A stretch of DNA of 7,083 nucleotides. Origin: Deltaproteobacteria bacterium. Its GTDB lineage: Bacteria > Desulfobacterota > Syntrophia > Syntrophales > UBA2210. The notes below the pieces were generated by a model. The model saw only the letters and a list, made by a program, of their open reading frames with translations. It was not told the origin of the DNA and did not search any database. Below, piece after piece: positions 5,329-7,083 of this stretch. Position numbers and translations under genes: made by a program. The stretch lies in NCBI GenBank assembly GCA_019314085.1, contig JAFCZZ010000073.1, forward strand, positions 1-7,083. Reading direction: 5' to 3'. Numbering within the stretch: the first letter of the stretch is position 1; every line of letters begins with the position of its first letter.

Positions 5329-6159
5329 TCATGGGACGGTCTCCAGGTAGTCCAGGACGCTCGAGGTTCCGTCCTCGGGCTGGAGCTCGAGGACGAAGCT
5401 GGGGGCGGCGGGGAAGCCCGCCACGTAGTACACCACCTCGCTCTCCCCCCCCTCAACGTCGAACCGGTCGGAGAAGAGCACCGAGCCGTAGTTCGCCGGG
5501 TCTCGCCCTCTGAGCTCCATGCGCTGCGCCCGGTTGCTCGTCAGCCCTATCCGCATCAGGCACACCGGCGAGGGCACGCGAGTCGAGACGTAGAAGAACT
5601 GGGGCGCCACCCTCCCGTGGGAACTGGGGAACCGCACGCGCTGGGTCACGGGCGCGCGCGCCAGACTGCGCCACTGGAGCAGGGTCAGCACCCACTGCAC
5701 AGACCCCACGTGGGGGAGGGCCGCCCACCCCAGGAAGTTTCCGGTCGCTATGGTGAGCTTGCGCCCGACCGGGACGCGGTAGGTTCCCACGGGGGTCGAG
5801 ACCTGCCCGTACCCCCGGGACCGGACGACGCTGCCCCGCTGGCTGACCCCCCTCATGTCCCCGACCCTCACTCCCGGGATGTACGGGTCGCCGCTCCCCG
5901 ATAGGAGTTCCGAGCCGATTCGGTTGTACTCCTCGCACGCCCCCTCGAACACCGCCGCGTCCGCGGCCGCGTAGTGCATCCACACCACGACCTCGTGCGC
6001 GTCCGCGGGCGCCTCCCGGACGATGGCCTCGCGGGCCTCGGCGCTGTCCACGTGCACCGGAACCCACGGGAGGGTCGGCGGCGCGAGAAGCCCCCTGCGC
6101 AGGTCGAACTCGGGCCCGATGCGCCTGACCTCCCTTACCTCGGCCGAGGTGACTATCAA
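5329..6159 (-). CDS. Hypothetical 276-aa beta-rich protein
   Basis: The start is TTG at 6159, directly abutting the TAG of the coiled-coil gene, with a perfect AGGAGG ending 6 nt upstream. The protein (MIVTSAEVREVRRIGPEFDL onward) has no signal peptide or transmembrane helix. The first third holds two or three mixed alpha/beta segments, including EVVVWMHYAAADAAVFEGA; from about residue 95 it is mainly beta, with segments such as GSVVRSRGYGQVSTPVGTYRV, RKLTIATGNFLGW, APQFFYVSTR, SEVVYYVAGF and SFVLELQPEDG. No catalytic motif is recognised. It ends LDYLETVP. Such a beta-rich protein between a coiled-coil protein and a protease could be a virion or surface component, or the protease substrate; this is inference. 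Its TGA is in the same reading frame as the subtilase extension, so read-through would produce a fusion. Confidence 0.88.
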   Translation of the reverse strand: MIVTSAEVREVRRIGPEFDLRRGLLAPPTLPWVPVHVDSAEAREAIVREAPADAHEVVVWMHYAAADAAVFEGACEEYNRIGSELLSGSGDPYIPGVRVGDMRGVSQRGSVVRSRGYGQVSTPVGTYRVPVGRKLTIATGNFLGWAALPHVGSVQWVLTLLQWRSLARAPVTQRVRFPSSHGRVAPQFFYVSTRVPSPVCLMRIGLTSNRAQRMELRGRDPANYGSVLFSDRFDVEGGESEVVYYVAGFPAAPSFVLELQPEDGTSSVLDYLETVP

Positions 6160-6384
6160 CTAGAACCTCCTGATGTACTGGACGTACTCGAGGACCTGGT
6201 CGAGCTTCCGCTCGAGCTCGTCCAGCCTGCTGCGCACGTCGTCTATGCGGTCCTGGAGGACGGCCTGGTTGTCGCTCAGGGTCGCGTGCTCGGAGCTGAG
6301 CTCGTCCGCCTTCCGCTCGAGGGCCTCGACCTCCTCCTTGGTCTCGCGGGCCCACTCCGGCCAGAGCCTGCGGTCGAACGCCGT
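6160..6384 (-). CDS. 74-aa coiled-coil protein with probable ACG start
   Basis: This gene has no ATG, GTG or TTG at its beginning but the reading frame is clearly coding: after AFDRRLWPEWARETKEEVEA the sequence keeps a heptad pattern through ALERKADELSSEHATL, VLQDRIDDVRSRLDELERK and LDQVLEYVQYIRRF, nearly the whole length being a coiled coil. The frame is closed upstream by TGA 6 codons before ACG 6384; the first conventional start inside is a GTG at codon 50, in the middle of the coil. ACG 6384 is followed by GCG (Ala) and lies exactly 7 nt after the GG of GGGTGAT, a match to the 16S 3' end. The protein is soluble and probably oligomerises. It overlaps no neighbour: 4 nt after the 78-aa gene's stop and directly abutting the TTG of the 276-aa gene. 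A tail-fibre, scaffold or bridging role is possible but not shown. Confidence 0.78.
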   Translation of the reverse strand, partial: TAFDRRLWPEWARETKEEVEALERKADELSSEHATLSDNQAVLQDRIDDVRSRLDELERKLDQVLEYVQYIRRF

Positions 6385-6394
6385 GCTATCACCC
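6385..6394 (-). promoter_or_regulatory. Shine-Dalgarno site overlapping a stop codon, serving an ACG start
   Basis: The minus strand reads GGGTGATAGC just before ACG 6384. GGTGAT pairs with the ATCACC part of the 16S 3' end and contains the TGA stop of the 78-aa gene, so termination and re-initiation are coupled. The spacing from GG to ACG is 7 nt, identical to the subtilase start. GTG at 6392-6390 would begin a frame rich in R, S, P and G that looks like a shadow. Confidence 0.65.
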
Positions 6395-6625
6395 GATTCT
6401 TTTCAGCCCCGTTCCTCGGGGGGGCAGCGGGGCGCCGGGGCCGTAGAGCTCCTCGTGCCTCCGCGCGCGCTCCTCCTCGGTCAGCGGCCTTCCCAGCCTG
6501 CGGACTCCGCCCGCGCCGGGGATCATGTCCCTGATGTTAGAATAAAGCCAGCGCGGGATCGGTGGCGCGGGCGGGTCGGCCGGGAGCCACTCCTCGAACT
6601 TCGGGGGAAAGCTTGGGACTCCCAT
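6389..6625 (-). CDS. Hypothetical 78-aa proline-rich protein, first gene of the protease operon
   Basis: The frame also opens at GTG 6667, but that would place the promoter inside the gene; the ATG at 6625 lies 25-30 nt downstream of the TATA-like TTAAAA (6650-6655), with no Shine-Dalgarno site, fitting a leaderless mRNA. The protein begins MGVPSFPPKFEEWLPADPP, has further proline-rich sequence (PAPPIPRW), a short hydrophobic turn (LYSNIRDMIPGAGG), a charged helix (LTEEERARRHEELYG, about 48-62) and a basic GLKRIG tail. No domain is recognised and there are no Cys or membrane segments. As the operon's first gene, its start is the point at which all seven genes are controlled. The FPP segment recurs in the 106-aa and 92-aa proteins. 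Function unknown. Confidence 0.75.
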   Translation of the reverse strand: MGVPSFPPKFEEWLPADPPAPPIPRWLYSNIRDMIPGAGGVRRLGRPLTEEERARRHEELYGPGAPLPPRGTGLKRIG

Positions 6626-6645
6626 ACATTCCAAGTTATGCGGGT

Positions 6646-6662
6646 CTGATTTTAACCTAATT
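6646..6662 (-). promoter_or_regulatory. Archaeal-type promoter (TATA box) for the protease operon
   Basis: On the minus strand AATTAGG precedes TTAAAATC; the TTAAAA core is 6655-6650. Its centre is about 27 nt upstream of the ATG at 6625, the archaeal TATA-to-start distance, so a leaderless transcript starting at that ATG is expected. The 17-bp element ends at 6663, 7 nt upstream of the TATA core. Evidence is position and composition only. Confidence 0.65.
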
Positions 6663-6679
6663 GACACAAAAGTAATTAC
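6663..6679 (-). repeat. 17-bp conserved upstream element, copy 2 (GTAATTACTTTTGTGTC on the minus strand)
   Basis: Identical over 17 bp to 1799-1815, same strand. It begins directly after the TGA of the UbiA-family gene (6680-6682) and ends 7 nt before the TATA core that drives the protease operon. It contains the palindrome GTAATTAC. Outside the 17 bp the two intergenic regions differ, so the matched block stands out as a conserved functional element rather than a long duplication. Confidence 0.8.
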
Positions 6680-7083
6680 TCAGAGAAGTGCAGCGAGAAG
6701 ACTGTGCCCCACATATCCGATGCTCAAAACCGCAAACACATAAAGCCTCTTCATCATTTTTCCGATGATGAATCTCAGGGAGCACGCCGCGAGCGTGAAC
6801 GCGAAGAAGGGGTCCCCGGTGAGAGTCAGCGCGAGCGCCGAGAGCCCCCCTCCGATTGCCATCAGCTCCAGCTCCAGCCCCCGCGCCCGGCGCTCCCCGA
6901 GCCAGACCGCCGTGGTGCGCAGCCCCGCCCTCCGGTCGAAGTCGACGTCGTGGATGACGGTGTCGAGGAAGGCGCTGATCGCGAGGATCGAGAAGACGAG
7001 CACGTGGAGGGCCGGAACCGGCGCGCCCCCCAGGCAGAAGCCCGCGGCGAAGAGGGGGGGCCCGGTGCTCAGGGGGAGGACCA
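6680..7083 (-). CDS. UbiA-family prenyltransferase, C-terminal part (gene cut by right window edge)
   Basis: The frame is open from the right edge (first whole codon at 7081) to the TGA at 6680, giving 133 visible residues; the 5' part, with the first Asp-rich motif, lies outside. It carries the second Asp-rich motif of UbiA-family integral membrane prenyltransferases, DTVIHDVDFDRRAGLRTTAVWLG (about 6964-6905 on the minus strand), where the acidic residues bind the diphosphate through metal ions. Hydrophobic segments flank it: one before the motif (LFAAGFCLGGAPVPALHVLVF, then ILAISAFL), and others after (LMAIGGGLSALALTLTG, FFAFTLAACSL, LYVFAVLSIGYVGHSLLAALL). These enzymes attach isoprenoid chains to acceptors in membrane lipid, quinone or related pathways; the acceptor cannot be deduced from this part. 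It is probably a host gene beside the element, though a carried metabolic gene is possible. The internal GTG at 7003 is not a start. Confidence 0.9.
   Translation of the reverse strand, partial: VLPLSTGPPLFAAGFCLGGAPVPALHVLVFSILAISAFLDTVIHDVDFDRRAGLRTTAVWLGERRARGLELELMAIGGGLSALALTLTGDPFFAFTLAACSLRFIIGKMMKRLYVFAVLSIGYVGHSLLAALL

Noticed and set aside
4189..5904. Long plus-strand open frame of 571 codons
   Set aside because: It is antisense to the 276-aa gene and the subtilase; its product is R/G/P/H-rich with no domain, typical of the shadow of high-GC coding sequence.
6389..6667. GTG 6667 as the start of the first operon gene
   Set aside because: The codons upstream of ATG 6625 come from the TATA box region and the 17-bp element; the promoter geometry points to ATG 6625.
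1..7083. tRNA or rRNA genes, CRISPR arrays and insertion sequences
   Set aside because: No cloverleaf-like sequence, repeat-spacer pattern, transposase motif or terminal inverted repeats were seen on either strand.

Overview
The window is GC-rich DNA in which every supportable gene (13, two of them cut by the window edges) lies on the minus strand, so the genes read from position 7083 down to 1. It looks archaeal, probably thermophilic crenarchaeal-type. Two gene blocks begin with TATA-like elements 27-29 nt upstream of an ATG, the geometry of leaderless archaeal mRNAs. Genes inside the blocks carry Shine-Dalgarno (SD) sites 6-7 nt from their starts, TTG starts are used, and AGG and ATA codons are common. 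The run of small, tightly packed, mostly unrecognised genes, one resembling a small phage structural protein, suggests a provirus or other integrated element beside a host-like gene. That assignment is an inference; no terminase, portal or integrase is visible.

Layout in the direction of transcription. (1) 7083-6680: C-terminal part of a UbiA-family membrane prenyltransferase. (2) 6679-6626: an intergenic module with a 17-bp element and a TATA box. (3) 6625-1812: a seven-gene operon with junctions of 0-15 nt or a 1-nt overlap: a 78-aa proline-rich protein, a 74-aa coiled-coil protein, a 276-aa beta-rich protein, a subtilisin-like serine protease split by a 337-aa intein, a 106-aa protein, a transglutaminase-like cysteine protease, and a 73-aa protein. 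(4) 1811-1761: a second intergenic module with the same 17-bp element and another TATA box. (5) 1760 to the left edge: 92-aa, 90-aa, 185-aa and 103-aa proteins and a partial gene. The 185-aa gene has a strong SD site and the 103-aa product resembles a virion structural family.

Four points stand out. The intein sits between the Gly and Thr of the subtilase G-T-S catalytic motif, one residue before the catalytic serine, so only the spliced protein can be active. Two genes in one operon, the coiled-coil gene and the subtilase, have no usable ATG, GTG or TTG where the protein should begin, yet both have an ACG followed by an Ala codon exactly 7 nt after an SD core, suggesting ACG initiation. An identical 17-bp sequence precedes both promoters at the same spacing, suggesting co-regulation of the protease operon and the putative structural operon. 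Finally, two unrelated protease-fold genes share an operon with probable virion genes, which could be a processing or maturation module.
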